Assembly (NCBI GenBank): GCA_030684405.1
Contig: JAUXYA010000021.1
Location: 124,001-188,000, forward strand
DNA length: 64,000 bases
Origin: Burkholderiales bacterium
Lineage (GTDB): Bacteria; Pseudomonadota; Gammaproteobacteria; Burkholderiales; SG8-41
Reading direction: 5' to 3'
Positions 1 to 7,857 of this stretch are shown here, one piece after another (position 1 is the stretch's first letter; every line of letters begins with the position of its first letter). The translations under genes and the position numbers were made by a program. The notes beneath the pieces were generated by a model. The model was not told the origin of the DNA, did no database searches, and saw only the letters and a list, made by a program, of their open reading frames with translations.

Positions 1-1
1 C

Positions 2-640
2 TGCGCAGCAGTCAGATCCGACAGCGTCTCCACAGGCCACGCGGAACTCGATGCGGTGCTGCCAGGCGGCGGCTGGCACGCAGGCGCACTGACCGAAATC
101 TTCGTCGAACGGCAGGGCATCGGCGAACTGCAACTGCTGATGCCTGCAGCTTCCCGGCTCACGCGCAAGGGACGCTGGCTGGCGCTGATAGCACCGCCTT
201 ACGTGCCCTATGCGCCGGCACTGGCTGCTTGCGGTGTTGATTTGCAGCATGTGCTGCTGCGCCCTGCAGGCAGCGCTGAACAGTCCTGGGCCTGCGAGCA
301 GCTTCTGGAATCCGGACAATGCGGCATTGTGTTGATGTGGCCCGGAGCGGCCGAACAGAACGCCCTGCGCCGACTCCAGCACAAGACGAAAAACAGTAAT
401 GCCGTGACAGTGCTCTATCGCCCGCGACGGGCGCAGCCTTGCCCCACAGCAGCTTTGCGGCTGCATGTCAGCAAACGCGAAAGCCATGCGGTCGTGCACG
501 TGCTGAAACGCGGCGGCAGCGGCGTTGCCAACCCCGTGCGCCTCGACCTGCAGGCGGCGCTGACCCGCAGAACCCCGGCCCTGGCGGAGCATTCCGCAAC
601 ACTCGCGCTATTGCCGGCGCCGCTGCAGTCCGCACACTGA
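2..640 (+). CDS. imuA: ImuA, translesion-synthesis accessory protein (5' end outside window)
   Basis: The frame is open to the left edge, so the true start lies upstream; 212 residues are visible. The entry region reads VSTGHAELDAVLPGGGW followed by GALTEI, the conserved N-terminal signature of ImuA (RecA/SulA-like fold). A GTG at 56 also lies in frame, but starting there would cut off the conserved TGHAELDA segment. ImuA normally works with ImuB and DnaE2 in SOS-induced mutagenic bypass synthesis, interacting with RecA. Here the partner imuB immediately downstream is only a fragment, so this imuA may be a relic still translated or may serve an ImuB encoded elsewhere. The SOS promoter would be outside the window. 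Confidence 0.85.
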   Translation, partial: CAAVRSDSVSTGHAELDAVLPGGGWHAGALTEIFVERQGIGELQLLMPAASRLTRKGRWLALIAPPYVPYAPALAACGVDLQHVLLRPAGSAEQSWACEQLLESGQCGIVLMWPGAAEQNALRRLQHKTKNSNAVTVLYRPRRAQPCPTAALRLHVSKRESHAVVHVLKRGGSGVANPVRLDLQAALTRRTPALAEHSATLALLPAPLQSAH

Positions 641-645
641 ACTGA

Positions 646-1044
646 CGGCGCAGCTGTCAGGGTGCGCAACAGCTGAACTGGAAACTGCATCATGAACGCC
701 GGAGGCCGACCTCTCTGACGATGGATTTGGCCAGTCTCAGCCGCGATGCAGGACATCTGCTGGTCCTGCTGCGCGAGTGAATGTCGGGTACGGTCCTGCA
801 GCAGCCGGTGACTGCAATCGAGCTTGTCTGCACCCGCCAGCGGACCCTGCTGGACAGGCTACGGGCACGGCTGGGCCCGGCAGTAGTCAACGGTCTGGAA
901 CAACGCATGGATCATCGCCCGGAGCGTGCATGGCATGCCTGCAGTCCCGAACCCGGCAGGCGAACGCAGGCAGCCATCCCGGCTTTGCTTGGAAAGCTGG
1001 CTATCGAGGGACTTCCACTGAAACGCAGCCCTCAGAGTGTGTAA
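646..1044 (+). pseudogene. imuB: imuB remnant: C-terminal fragment of a Y-family polymerase-like protein
   Basis: Directly after the imuA stop, one frame reads QQLNWKLHHERRRPTSL, then SLSRDAGHLLVLLRE, an in-frame TGA at 778-780, then QPVTAIELV, LLDRLRARLG and DHRPERAW. This is the order of conserved segments in the C-terminal part of ImuB. The catalytic palm and fingers (about the first 300 residues of a normally 450-500 residue protein) are absent, since imuA ends only 5 nt upstream. The fragment also lacks a start codon, carries an internal stop and loses recognisable similarity after about 950. It ends inside the 3' end of the convergent trpS. I read this as a deletion followed by decay. 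The alternative, that 781-1044 is a live 87-residue gene, seems unlikely because its content matches mid-domain ImuB sequence. Confidence 0.78.
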
Positions 1045-2237
1045 TCCAGCCCCATCACCTCGCGCACGTCGCGCAGCGTCTCCTGCGCCAGCTTGCGCGC
1101 CTTTTCGCAGCCATCCGCGATGATGTTGCGCACCAGAGTCGGATCGTCAAGGAAACGCTCGGCACGCTCGCGCATCGGCTTCTGCTCGGCAACGATCGCA
1201 TCGATCACCGGCTGCTTGCACTCGAGACAGCCGATTCCGGCACTGCGGCAGCCCTCCTGCACCCATTTTTTCCTGTCGTCGTCGGAATACACCTGGTGGA
1301 GCAGCCACACCGGACACTTCTCGGGATCGCCCGGGTCCGTGCGCTTCACGCGCGCCGGATCGGTGGGCATGGTCTTCACTTTCCTTGCCACCTCTTCTGG
1401 ACTTTCGCGAAGCGCGATGGTGTTGTTGTACGACTTGGACATTTTCTGCCCGTCCAGGCCGGGCATTTTCGCTGAATCGGTCAGCAGCGCCTGCGGCTCG
1501 GTCAGGATAACCTTGCCACCGCCCTCGATGTAGCCGAACAGACGCTCGCGGTCGCCCAGTGGCAGGTTCTGGGTTTCCTCAAGCAGCGCACGCGCGGCAG
1601 CCAGGGCATCGTCATTGCCTTTTTCCAGATAGTCGGTGCGCAACTTTCGATACAGCTTGCCGCGCTTTGCGCCGAGCTTCTTGATCGCGGATTCCGCCTT
1701 TTCCTCGAACCCGGGTTCACGCCCGAACACGTGATTAAAACGCCGCGCGATCTCGCGGGTGATCTCGACATGCGGCACCTGGTCTTCGCCAACCGGCACC
1801 AGGCTCGCGCGGTAGATCAGGATGTCGGCGCTCTGCAACAGCGGGTAACCCAGAAAGCCATACGTGGCCAAATCCTTTTCCGCCAGCCTCTCCTGCTGAT
1901 CCTTGTAGGTCGGCACCCGTTCCAGCCAGGACAGCGGTGTAATCATCGACAGCAGCAGATGCAATTCTGCGTGTTCCGGTACCTTCGACTGTATGAACAG
2001 CGTGGCCTGCGCCGGATCGACGCCGGCTGCCAACCAGTCCACGACCATGTCCCAGGCGTGATCCTCGATCGTCGAGGGGTCATCGTAGTGCGTGGTCAGC
2101 GCATGCCAGTCGGCCACGAAAAAAAGGCACTGGTGCTCATGCTGGAGCTTGATCCAGTTTTTCAGCACACCGTGGTAATGGCCAAAATGCAGGGCGCCCG
2201 TGGGGCGCATGCCGGAAAGAACGCGGTTTTCAAACAT
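1032..2237 (-). CDS. trpS: Tryptophanyl-tRNA synthetase (long form)
   Basis: Class I aminoacyl-tRNA synthetase that charges tRNA-Trp in the cytoplasm. The HIGH-type motif is HFGH at residues 17-20 and the KMSKS motif is at 265-269, both well formed. The protein has 401 residues against about 335 in E. coli. The extra length is a segment of roughly 75 residues between about 175 and 250, rich in charged residues, which I know from other betaproteobacterial TrpS proteins. Near the C-terminus there is a CLECK segment. It is the last gene of a yciV-yciO-trpS run on this strand and overlaps the imuB remnant by 13 nt. The start at 2237 gives the canonical N-terminus. Confidence 0.97.
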   Translation of the reverse strand: MFENRVLSGMRPTGALHFGHYHGVLKNWIKLQHEHQCLFFVADWHALTTHYDDPSTIEDHAWDMVVDWLAAGVDPAQATLFIQSKVPEHAELHLLLSMITPLSWLERVPTYKDQQERLAEKDLATYGFLGYPLLQSADILIYRASLVPVGEDQVPHVEITREIARRFNHVFGREPGFEEKAESAIKKLGAKRGKLYRKLRTDYLEKGNDDALAAARALLEETQNLPLGDRERLFGYIEGGGKVILTEPQALLTDSAKMPGLDGQKMSKSYNNTIALRESPEEVARKVKTMPTDPARVKRTDPGDPEKCPVWLLHQVYSDDDRKKWVQEGCRSAGIGCLECKQPVIDAIVAEQKPMRERAERFLDDPTLVRNIIADGCEKARKLAQETLRDVREVMGLDYTL

Positions 2238-2284
2238 GAAAGGGTCCGGAGATTGCGGGAGGTGGTAATGCGTTACCTGCAGAG

Positions 2285-2318
2285 CAATAAAAAAATAAAT
2301 AAAAACAAATAGTTACAA
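2285..2318 (-). repeat. AT-rich intergenic element, type A, copy 1
   Basis: On the minus strand the core at 2298-2318 reads TAACTATTTGTTTTTATT followed by a second T-run. It lies between the yciO stop (2410) and the trpS start (2237), with its T-rich strand running in the direction of both genes. Six related copies occur in the window (see the other repeat entries). No GC-rich hairpin is present, so it is not a standard intrinsic terminator. Confidence 0.7.
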
Positions 2319-2409
2319 GCATTGCTCAGCCAGGCAATAGCATCGCCAGACTGCGGATTTTAGCCGATGTGCCATGCCCGCATCCCAAGATGATGATTTT
2401 CCGAATCTT

Positions 2410-3033
2410 TTACAGGCCCAGCGGCGCCAGAGGACCCTTGCCGGCACGGACCAGCACAGGCGCCTCTCCGCTCAAATCGACCACCGTGGACGGCTCGATA
2501 CCGCAGGAGCCGCCATCGAGCACCAGATCGACCTGGTGTTCGAGACGGTCGCGGATTTCCACTGCGTCGGTATGTGGCAGTTCATCACCTGGCAGCAGCA
2601 ATGTGGAGGACAGGATCGGCTCTCCAAGTTCGGCGAGCAAGGCATCCACCACCGGGTGATCGGGAATCCGCAATCCTATGGTTCGCCGCTTCGGATGGTG
2701 CAGGCGTTTCGGCAGTTCGCGAGTCGCTTCAAGAATGAAAACATAGCTGCCGGGTGTCGCTGCCTTGAGCAAGCGGAACTGCTTGTTATCGACCCGGGCA
2801 TAGGTGGACAACTCCGACAAGTCGCGGCACACCAATGTCAGGTGATGCTTGTCATCAACGCCACGGATCGCGCGTACCCGCTCCATCGCACCCTTGTCGC
2901 CGATATGGCAACCCAGCGCGTAACAGGAGTCTGTGGGATAAACAATGATGCCACCTGCGCGAATGATGTCTGCAGCGCGCCGGATCAGCCGCAGTTGAGG
3001 ATTCTCCGGATGAATTGCAAAAAACTGCGACAT
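2410..3033 (-). CDS. yciO: YciO-type Sua5/YrdC family protein
   Basis: The 207-residue protein is a single YrdC-like domain. The N-terminus MSQFFAIHPENPQ and the segment GGIIVYPTDSCYALGC match the YciO branch rather than TsaC. YrdC/Sua5 relatives make threonylcarbamoyl-adenylate for the t6A37 tRNA modification; E. coli YciO is a paralogue with weak or uncertain activity in that pathway. The nucleotide/threonine-binding loop (KHHLTLVCRDLSELS) and the segment CGIEPSTVVDLSG near the C-terminus are both present. It lies 30 nt downstream of yciV and upstream of trpS, a common arrangement. Exact biochemical role is uncertain. Confidence 0.93.
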   Translation of the reverse strand: MSQFFAIHPENPQLRLIRRAADIIRAGGIIVYPTDSCYALGCHIGDKGAMERVRAIRGVDDKHHLTLVCRDLSELSTYARVDNKQFRLLKAATPGSYVFILEATRELPKRLHHPKRRTIGLRIPDHPVVDALLAELGEPILSSTLLLPGDELPHTDAVEIRDRLEHQVDLVLDGGSCGIEPSTVVDLSGEAPVLVRAGKGPLAPLGL

Positions 3034-3063
3034 ACCGTGAAATTCGCTGCAGCGATCCGGTGG

Positions 3064-3891
3064 TCAGAACCCGGACCAGACGGGAGTGCAACCTGCCGGC
3101 AGTACCGGCACATTGCCGATATCTCGATAGCTTTCGCCCGGCCCGTGAAAATCCGAGCCTGCCGAAGCCCGCAGGCCATAGCGGCGGGCATAACGTGCCC
3201 AGGTCACAAACTCATCCGGCGCATGGGAACCGGTCACCACTTCGACGGCCGCCCCACCAAGCGCCACGAATTCTTCGAGCAGGCTCTCGCACTGCTGCTG
3301 GTTCAGCGGATAGCGTCCCGGGTGCGCCAGCACCGCCACTCCGCCGCTGCCGGCTATCCAGGTCAGCGCATCCTGGAGTCCTGCCCATTGGTGCGGCACG
3401 TAGCCGGGCTTGCCTGGTACCAGATAGCTGCGGAACACCGCATTCGTATCCCGTGCATGCCCGGTTTCGACCAGGTAGCGCGCGAAATGAGCACGGCTCA
3501 CCAGTTCGGGATTCTTGGCATATCGTCGTGCGCCTTCCAGCGTGTCAGCGATGCCGGCGTCGGCCAGGCTTGCCGCGATGCGCTGAGCACGCTGCTCCCT
3601 GCCGGAGCGGATGCCCGCAAGTCCCTCGACCAGTGGCGCATGAGCGGGATCGATACACAGGCCGACGATATGCAGAGTCACCGACTCCCATTGAACCGAG
3701 ATCTCCACGCCATTGATCAGTCGCAAACCCCAGGCCGCCGCGGCTTCGCGCGCAGCCGGAAGCCCGCCAACCTCATCGTGATCGGTCAGTGCCAGCATGT
3801 CGACGCCCCTTTGCAGGGCACGCTCCACGAGTGCTTCCGGACTCAGGATGCCATCGGAATACGTCGAGTGGCTGTGCAAATCTACTTTCAT
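3064..3891 (-). CDS. yciV: PHP-domain phosphoesterase, YciV/RNase AM type
   Basis: A 275-residue PHP-domain metal-dependent phosphoesterase. The N-terminal metal site MKVDLHSHSTYSDG and ALTDHDEVGGL, the middle GVEIS, and the C-terminal LAHPGRYP and GSDFHG carry the His/Asp/Glu ligands expected for a trinuclear site. YciV (TrpH, RNase AM) proteins remove nucleotides from 5' ends of RNA fragments and hydrolyse 3',5'-nucleoside bisphosphates. It is the first gene of the yciV-yciO-trpS run; a candidate promoter lies about 40 nt upstream of its start. The start ATG at 3891 places DLHSHS at residue 4, as usual in the family. Confidence 0.93.
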   Translation of the reverse strand: MKVDLHSHSTYSDGILSPEALVERALQRGVDMLALTDHDEVGGLPAAREAAAAWGLRLINGVEISVQWESVTLHIVGLCIDPAHAPLVEGLAGIRSGREQRAQRIAASLADAGIADTLEGARRYAKNPELVSRAHFARYLVETGHARDTNAVFRSYLVPGKPGYVPHQWAGLQDALTWIAGSGGVAVLAHPGRYPLNQQQCESLLEEFVALGGAAVEVVTGSHAPDEFVTWARYARRYGLRASAGSDFHGPGESYRDIGNVPVLPAGCTPVWSGF

Positions 3892-3931
3892 TAAAACCCA
3901 ATAAAATCAATAAATTAGAAACCTGTAGTAC

Positions 3932-3959
3932 ATGATACCAAAGTGGTTCCGCCCTGCAA
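3932..3959 (-). promoter_or_regulatory. Candidate sigma-70 promoter for yciV-yciO-trpS
   Basis: Minus strand reads TTGCAG, 16 nt, TATCAT, with the -10 element about 40 nt before the yciV ATG. Four of six -35 bases and five of six -10 bases match the consensus. Position and spacing fit, but no experimental support is available. Confidence 0.45.
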
Positions 3960-4127
3960 GCTTCGGACCGCAAATGCTGGCACTGCCGCAAAAGCGCAGC
4001 GCAAGCGGCGCGACGGTCAGCGCCACATCACGGGTAGTGAGCTGCGCGGACTGCACGTTGCGGAAACTGCAGGAACATCGCACACAACCGTCAGCCATTC
4101 GGTTCGCTGCACGCGCAGCGTTCCAGA

Positions 4128-4156
4128 TCGGCATCTCAAGACCGTTCAGTTATACT
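4128..4156 (+). promoter_or_regulatory. Candidate sigma-70 promoter for the membrane protein at 4189
   Basis: TCGGCA, 17 nt, TATACT; four and five matches to the -35 and -10 consensus. The -10 ends 32 nt before the start codon. The remaining spacer between the divergent genes (3892-4188) shows no other recognisable feature apart from a weak AT-rich stretch at 3899-3921. Confidence 0.45.
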
Positions 4157-4188
4157 GAATTCCAGTCGATTCCGCATTCATTGCCGAA

Positions 4189-4743
4189 ATGAACAGGGCC
4201 CAGCGCATCGCATTAATAATCGCAGCAGTCAACCTGCTACTGATCGCGCTATTTCCCCCGATCGACCAGTATTCCATTGCTTCGGCCGCTACTCCCATAT
4301 TTGCCGGCTTTCATTTTGCGTTCAGCATCCCGCCGCTGGCGCAGGTCAATGGCGACTTGTTGGCAATCGCCGTCCTGGTGGTGCTCTGCAACCTCGCTAT
4401 TGCCTGGCTGCTGCTGCGCGAACGCCCGGCTGCCGAACGCCCGCGCAGGCTCGGACTGCAAAATGCTGCCCTGTTTTTCACCGGCGCCAACCTGGTACTG
4501 ATGCTGCTGTTCCCGCCGATGGAGTCGGTGTTCGCACTGACCCGGGCCGCGATCCCGACCTTCGAGGGTTTCTATTTCATTTTTTCGCGCAAGCCCGCTC
4601 ACGTGATCGTCGAGACGCTGCTGTACCTGGAAATCACGTTCATCCTGGCCAATGGCGCACTGCTGTGGCTGCTTTTCCGCGAGAGGCGGCCACCCAGCGC
4701 CGAAGAAGTGCGCGCCGCGATGCGGCAATTCACGCCGAGGTAA
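4189..4743 (+). CDS. Small inner-membrane protein built from two tandem repeats
   Basis: I do not recognise a named family. The 184 residues fall into two halves of about 85 residues that are clearly related: NLLLIALFPPID with TPIFAGFHFAFS in the first and NLVLMLLFPPME with IPTFEGFYFIFS in the second. Each half ends in a hydrophobic helix followed by LLLRER or LLFRER. This predicts four membrane helices at about 5-22, 57-77, 92-109 and 140-163, with a conserved FPP turn followed by a periplasmic or cytoplasmic loop. The C-terminus is short and polar. Its 3' end overlaps the convergent HNH gene by 14 nt. Function unknown. Confidence 0.8.
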   Translation: MNRAQRIALIIAAVNLLLIALFPPIDQYSIASAATPIFAGFHFAFSIPPLAQVNGDLLAIAVLVVLCNLAIAWLLLRERPAAERPRRLGLQNAALFFTGANLVLMLLFPPMESVFALTRAAIPTFEGFYFIFSRKPAHVIVETLLYLEITFILANGALLWLLFRERRPPSAEEVRAAMRQFTPR

Positions 4744-5362
4744 ATGCCGGAGAATGGTGCAGGCGGCTTTGCGCCGGCACATGCTGGGAGAGGAATTCCA
4801 TCTGATCTGCAAGAATGCGACGGTTCGTCAGGATCAGGTATTCGGCGCGGTTCGGGACATACGGCAGGTAGACCAGTTCCATTCCGGCGCCTTCGGGCGT
4901 CCGGTCGCTCTTGCGCTCATTGCAGGCACGGCAGGCTGTCACCACGTTCATCCAGGTATCGCGCCCGCCCTTGGAAAACGGCACGATATGGTCACGCGTG
5001 AGCCGCGCACTGGCAAAGCCCTGTGCGCAATAGGCGCAGATCTGGCGATCACGGTGAAACAGCTCGCGGTTGCTGAGCGGCGGCACCTGATTGAATGAAC
5101 GCATCGCCATCGCCTTACCCTTGATGGCAATGATGCTCGCCCCACTGATCATGGATCGCTCGCCGGTCAGGCGGTTCAGGCCGCCATGCACGGTAAAGGC
5201 CTCCCGGCCGATACTCCAGGCAACCCGGTTCTTGGCATAGTAATAGCAGGCGTGCTGCCAACTGATCCACCGGTGCGGAATGCCATGGGTATCCAGCGTC
5301 AGGATCAGCGGAAAGAGGCTGACAGCAGCAGGGTCCTTCGATGTCAGGTAGTCGCCATCCAT
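4730..5362 (-). CDS. HNH endonuclease family protein
   Basis: About 210 residues. The C-terminal half has a classic HNH/zinc module: CAYC, then LTRDHIVPFSKGG, then CRAC followed by NERKSDRTPEEA-like sequence (here RTPEGAG). This is the housekeeping HNH protein common in betaproteobacteria, usually single copy, with an N-terminal region (RWISWQHACYYYAKN) typical of that group. I chose the ATG at 5362, which has GGAG about 13 nt upstream; the frame extends to a TTG at 5410, but that would add an atypical N-terminus. Biological substrate is unknown; nothing nearby suggests restriction or a mobile intron. Confidence 0.85.
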   Translation of the reverse strand: MDGDYLTSKDPAAVSLFPLILTLDTHGIPHRWISWQHACYYYAKNRVAWSIGREAFTVHGGLNRLTGERSMISGASIIAIKGKAMAMRSFNQVPPLSNRELFHRDRQICAYCAQGFASARLTRDHIVPFSKGGRDTWMNVVTACRACNERKSDRTPEGAGMELVYLPYVPNRAEYLILTNRRILADQMEFLSQHVPAQSRLHHSPAFTSA

Positions 5363-5454
5363 TGCGTAGGGGATTTCTCCAGTAATGAAGCATGCCCAGA
5401 TACCCGGCAAAATTTACCAGATTTTTGAATCTTTGGAAGTTTTTGCCTTCCGGC

Positions 5455-5483
5455 TGGCTGGGAAGCGGCGTCCGCGGTATACT
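5455..5483 (+). promoter_or_regulatory. Candidate sigma-70 promoter for rhlE
   Basis: TGGCTG, 17 nt, TATACT upstream of rhlE. The -10 is strong, the -35 weak. It would give a 5' leader of roughly 140 nt (5490-5628), which is long and could carry temperature or RNA-structure control, as known for other DEAD-box helicase mRNAs; I see no specific motif in it. Confidence 0.4.
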
Positions 5484-5628
5484 CCGCCCGCGTGATTTTC
5501 ACTGTCCCTTTTCAACCTCCCCGATTGCCGCCGGCCCCGCTGTCACCCTGCCCGGCAGCCTGCACTGTGCGTCACCCGCACCATGATCCGGGGATTATCG
5601 TTGTTATCTTGCGACCAGTCATAGCGCC

Positions 5629-7023
5629 ATGTCATTTGCCGACCTCAATCTGATCCCGGAAATCCAGCGCGCAGTCGCTGACGAAGGTTATACGGAACCG
5701 ACGCCGATCCAGGCCAAGGCCATTCCCGCAGTGCTCGAGCGCCGCGACATCATGGGCTGTGCGCAGACGGGCACCGGCAAGACTGCCGGGTTTACGCTGC
5801 CCCTGCTCCAACTGCTTTCGCCGTATGCAAACTCCAGCCCCTCGCCTGCCCGCCATACCGTGCGTGCGCTGATCCTGACGCCGACCCGGGAACTGGCAGC
5901 GCAGGTCAGCGACAGTGTGAAAACCTACGGCAAGCACCTCAAGCTGCGATCCACCGTGGTCTATGGCGGCGTCGACATGCTGCCCCAGACAAAAGCCCTG
6001 CGTGAAGGCGTCGAAATTCTGGTGGCTACTCCCGGCCGGCTGCTCGACCATGTGCAGCAGAAAAGCGTGTCTCTCGGACAGGTTGAAATCCTGGTCCTCG
6101 ATGAAGCTGACCGCATGTTGGATATGGGGTTTCTGCCCGATATCCGCCGCATCCTCGCCCTGCTGCCCGCGCAGCGCCAGAGCCTGCTCTTTTCTGCAAC
6201 CTTCTCCGAGGACATCAAGAAGCTGGCCAACCAGATGCTGCGCAGTCCGACACTGATCGAAGTGGCACGGCGCAACGCACCGGCCGACCTCGTCGACCAC
6301 CAGGTGTACGAGGTGGAAACTACACGCAAGCGTGCGCTGCTCGCCCATCTGATCCGCTCACGTGACATGAAACAGGTGCTGGTGTTCGTACGCATGAAGC
6401 GCGACTGCAACAAGCTGGCGCGCGAGCTTGTCCGCGACGGCATCAACGCCACGGCAATCCACAGTGACCGCACGCAGGGCGAGCGCGAACAGGCTCTGGC
6501 TGATTTCAAGGAGGGCCGCTCCACGGTGCTGGTCGCGACGGACATCGCTGCGCGGGGCATCGACATCGCCGAACTGCCTTTCGTGATCAATTACGAACTC
6601 CCGTACACGCCTGAGGATTATGTCCACCGTATCGGACGCACAGGACGCGCCGGCTTGACAGGTGAAGCCATTTCACTGGTCAGCGCTGAAGAGAACCGGC
6701 TTCTGGTCGAAATCGAGAAACTGCTCAAGCGCGCCATACCGCGCAAGGACGTTGAGGGCAACGATCCCGAGCAGACGCGGGAACGGCGGCCACGCCGCGA
6801 GGTCGCAGAAGAACCCGCCGCAGACGCAAAGCCGCGTCCGGCGCGCCGCCCACCGGCGCCGCCCAGGGTTGCCAGTGACGGCTTCGATTTCAGCAAACCT
6901 TACGAGCCCACGCCGTCTGCCGCAGCCGCGCCAGCCACGGAAAAACCCGCTTCGATCAAGCCGCGCGGCAGCAGGCCAACCGCAGCCCTCCTTGGCGGCT
7001 TCGCCGCAAAGGACCGGAAGTGA
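5629..7023 (+). CDS. rhlE: DEAD-box ATP-dependent RNA helicase RhlE
   Basis: A 464-residue RNA helicase that remodels structured RNA, in RhlE relatives linked to ribosome assembly and mRNA decay. All core motifs are visible: AQTGTGKT (45-52), [19 protein letters not shown] (158-161), SAT (189-191), then in the second RecA domain [22 protein letters not shown] and [10 protein letters not shown]. After about residue 375 comes a low-complexity basic tail rich in Arg, Pro and Ala, as usual in RhlE, probably for RNA binding. The next gene starts 32 nt downstream but is unrelated in function. Confidence 0.95.
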   Translation: MSFADLNLIPEIQRAVADEGYTEPTPIQAKAIPAVLERRDIMGCAQTGTGKTAGFTLPLLQLLSPYANSSPSPARHTVRALILTPTRELAAQVSDSVKTYGKHLKLRSTVVYGGVDMLPQTKALREGVEILVATPGRLLDHVQQKSVSLGQVEILVLDEADRMLDMGFLPDIRRILALLPAQRQSLLFSATFSEDIKKLANQMLRSPTLIEVARRNAPADLVDHQVYEVETTRKRALLAHLIRSRDMKQVLVFVRMKRDCNKLARELVRDGINATAIHSDRTQGEREQALADFKEGRSTVLVATDIAARGIDIAELPFVINYELPYTPEDYVHRIGRTGRAGLTGEAISLVSAEENRLLVEIEKLLKRAIPRKDVEGNDPEQTRERRPRREVAEEPAADAKPRPARRPPAPPRVASDGFDFSKPYEPTPSAAAAPATEKPASIKPRGSRPTAALLGGFAAKDRK

Positions 7024-7055
7024 CCGCTATCCCCGCATACTTGATCTACTAGTTC

Positions 7056-7796
7056 GTGGAATCGCTGTCTGCAGCAGAACTGCTGTATTTCTGCTTCATT
7101 ATTTTCATTTCCTACGCCATTCGCGGCAGTGCCGGTTTCGGCGGCGTGACCGTCCCCCTGCTGGCCTGGATACTTTCACTCAAGACAGTGGTGCCGATGG
7201 TGACTTTCCTCGGCCTGGTGTCCTCTGCCGCCATCCTGCGTACCGACCTCCGGCATGTCGCCTGGCGCGACCTGTGGCGGATACTGCCCTCGACAATCGT
7301 CGGCGTGGCCATCGGTGTTTACTTCTTCAAGATCCTGGACGCAGAAACGCTTGCGCGAATATTGGGGGGCGTAGTATTGGCCTACGGCTGCCATGCGCTG
7401 ATAGCCACCTGGCGGCCTCCGGGAAAGTTGCGCATTCCCATGGCTGCGGTCACGCCGGTGGCCGGATCCATCGCAGGATTTGTAGGCACGCTGTTCGGTT
7501 CAATGGCCGGTATGTTCTTTGCGATCTATCTCGACATGCTGCGCCACAGCCGCGAAGTTTTCCGGGCCACAGTCGCAGCGATCCTGTTCGCGCTGGGCAT
7601 CTTGCGCGGCGGCGCCTACGTAATTGCCGGGGAGTTCACACGCGACGTGATGATCGCCTGTGCAGTGGCGCTGCCGGTAATGGCGCTCGGCGTCTTCGCC
7701 GGAGGACGCATACACGCCAACTTGAACGATATCGCCTTCAAGCGCCTGATCGCGCTGATCCTGATCGTCAGCGGCCTGCCACTACTGCTGCGCTGA
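7056..7796 (+). CDS. TSUP (TauE/SafE) family membrane permease
   Basis: A 246-residue polytopic membrane protein. The N-terminal RGSAGFGGVTVPLLAW and the mid-protein repeat of that motif, AGFVGTLFGSMAGMFFAIYL, are the paired loops characteristic of TSUP exporters, which move sulfite, sulfonates or related organosulfur anions. About eight hydrophobic segments can be traced. The start is a GTG at 7056. The downstream gene encodes a multidomain rhodanese, so a role in sulfur metabolism is plausible, although a separate promoter appears to lie between the two. Substrate unknown. Confidence 0.85.
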   Translation: MESLSAAELLYFCFIIFISYAIRGSAGFGGVTVPLLAWILSLKTVVPMVTFLGLVSSAAILRTDLRHVAWRDLWRILPSTIVGVAIGVYFFKILDAETLARILGGVVLAYGCHALIATWRPPGKLRIPMAAVTPVAGSIAGFVGTLFGSMAGMFFAIYLDMLRHSREVFRATVAAILFALGILRGGAYVIAGEFTRDVMIACAVALPVMALGVFAGGRIHANLNDIAFKRLIALILIVSGLPLLLR

Positions 7797-7822
7797 ACGC
7801 CGGCCCGACTGCTGGCTATAAT
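7794..7822 (+). promoter_or_regulatory. Candidate promoter for the rhodanese gene
   Basis: A perfect TATAAT at 7817-7822 with TGAACG 17 nt upstream (weak -35), about 36 nt before the start codon at 7858. It lies immediately after the stop of the TSUP gene. Confidence 0.5.
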
Positions 7823-7857
7823 CCGCCTTTCAGTTTTTTCCCAACAGAGACCGGCCT

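Noticed and set aside
1500-1720. Extra central segment of TrpS considered as an intein or inserted domain
   Set aside because: No intein splice motifs; the same long form is known in other betaproteobacterial TrpS proteins.
2374-3894. Long open frame on the plus strand opposite yciO and yciV
   Set aside because: It is fully antisense to two well-recognised genes and its translation has no recognisable motif; high GC makes long antisense frames common.
3899-3921. Possible eighth copy of the AT-rich element upstream of yciV
   Set aside because: Only about 16 of 21 core positions match, the conserved GTTTTTA block is broken, and it lies before a gene start, unlike the others; kept out of the family for now.
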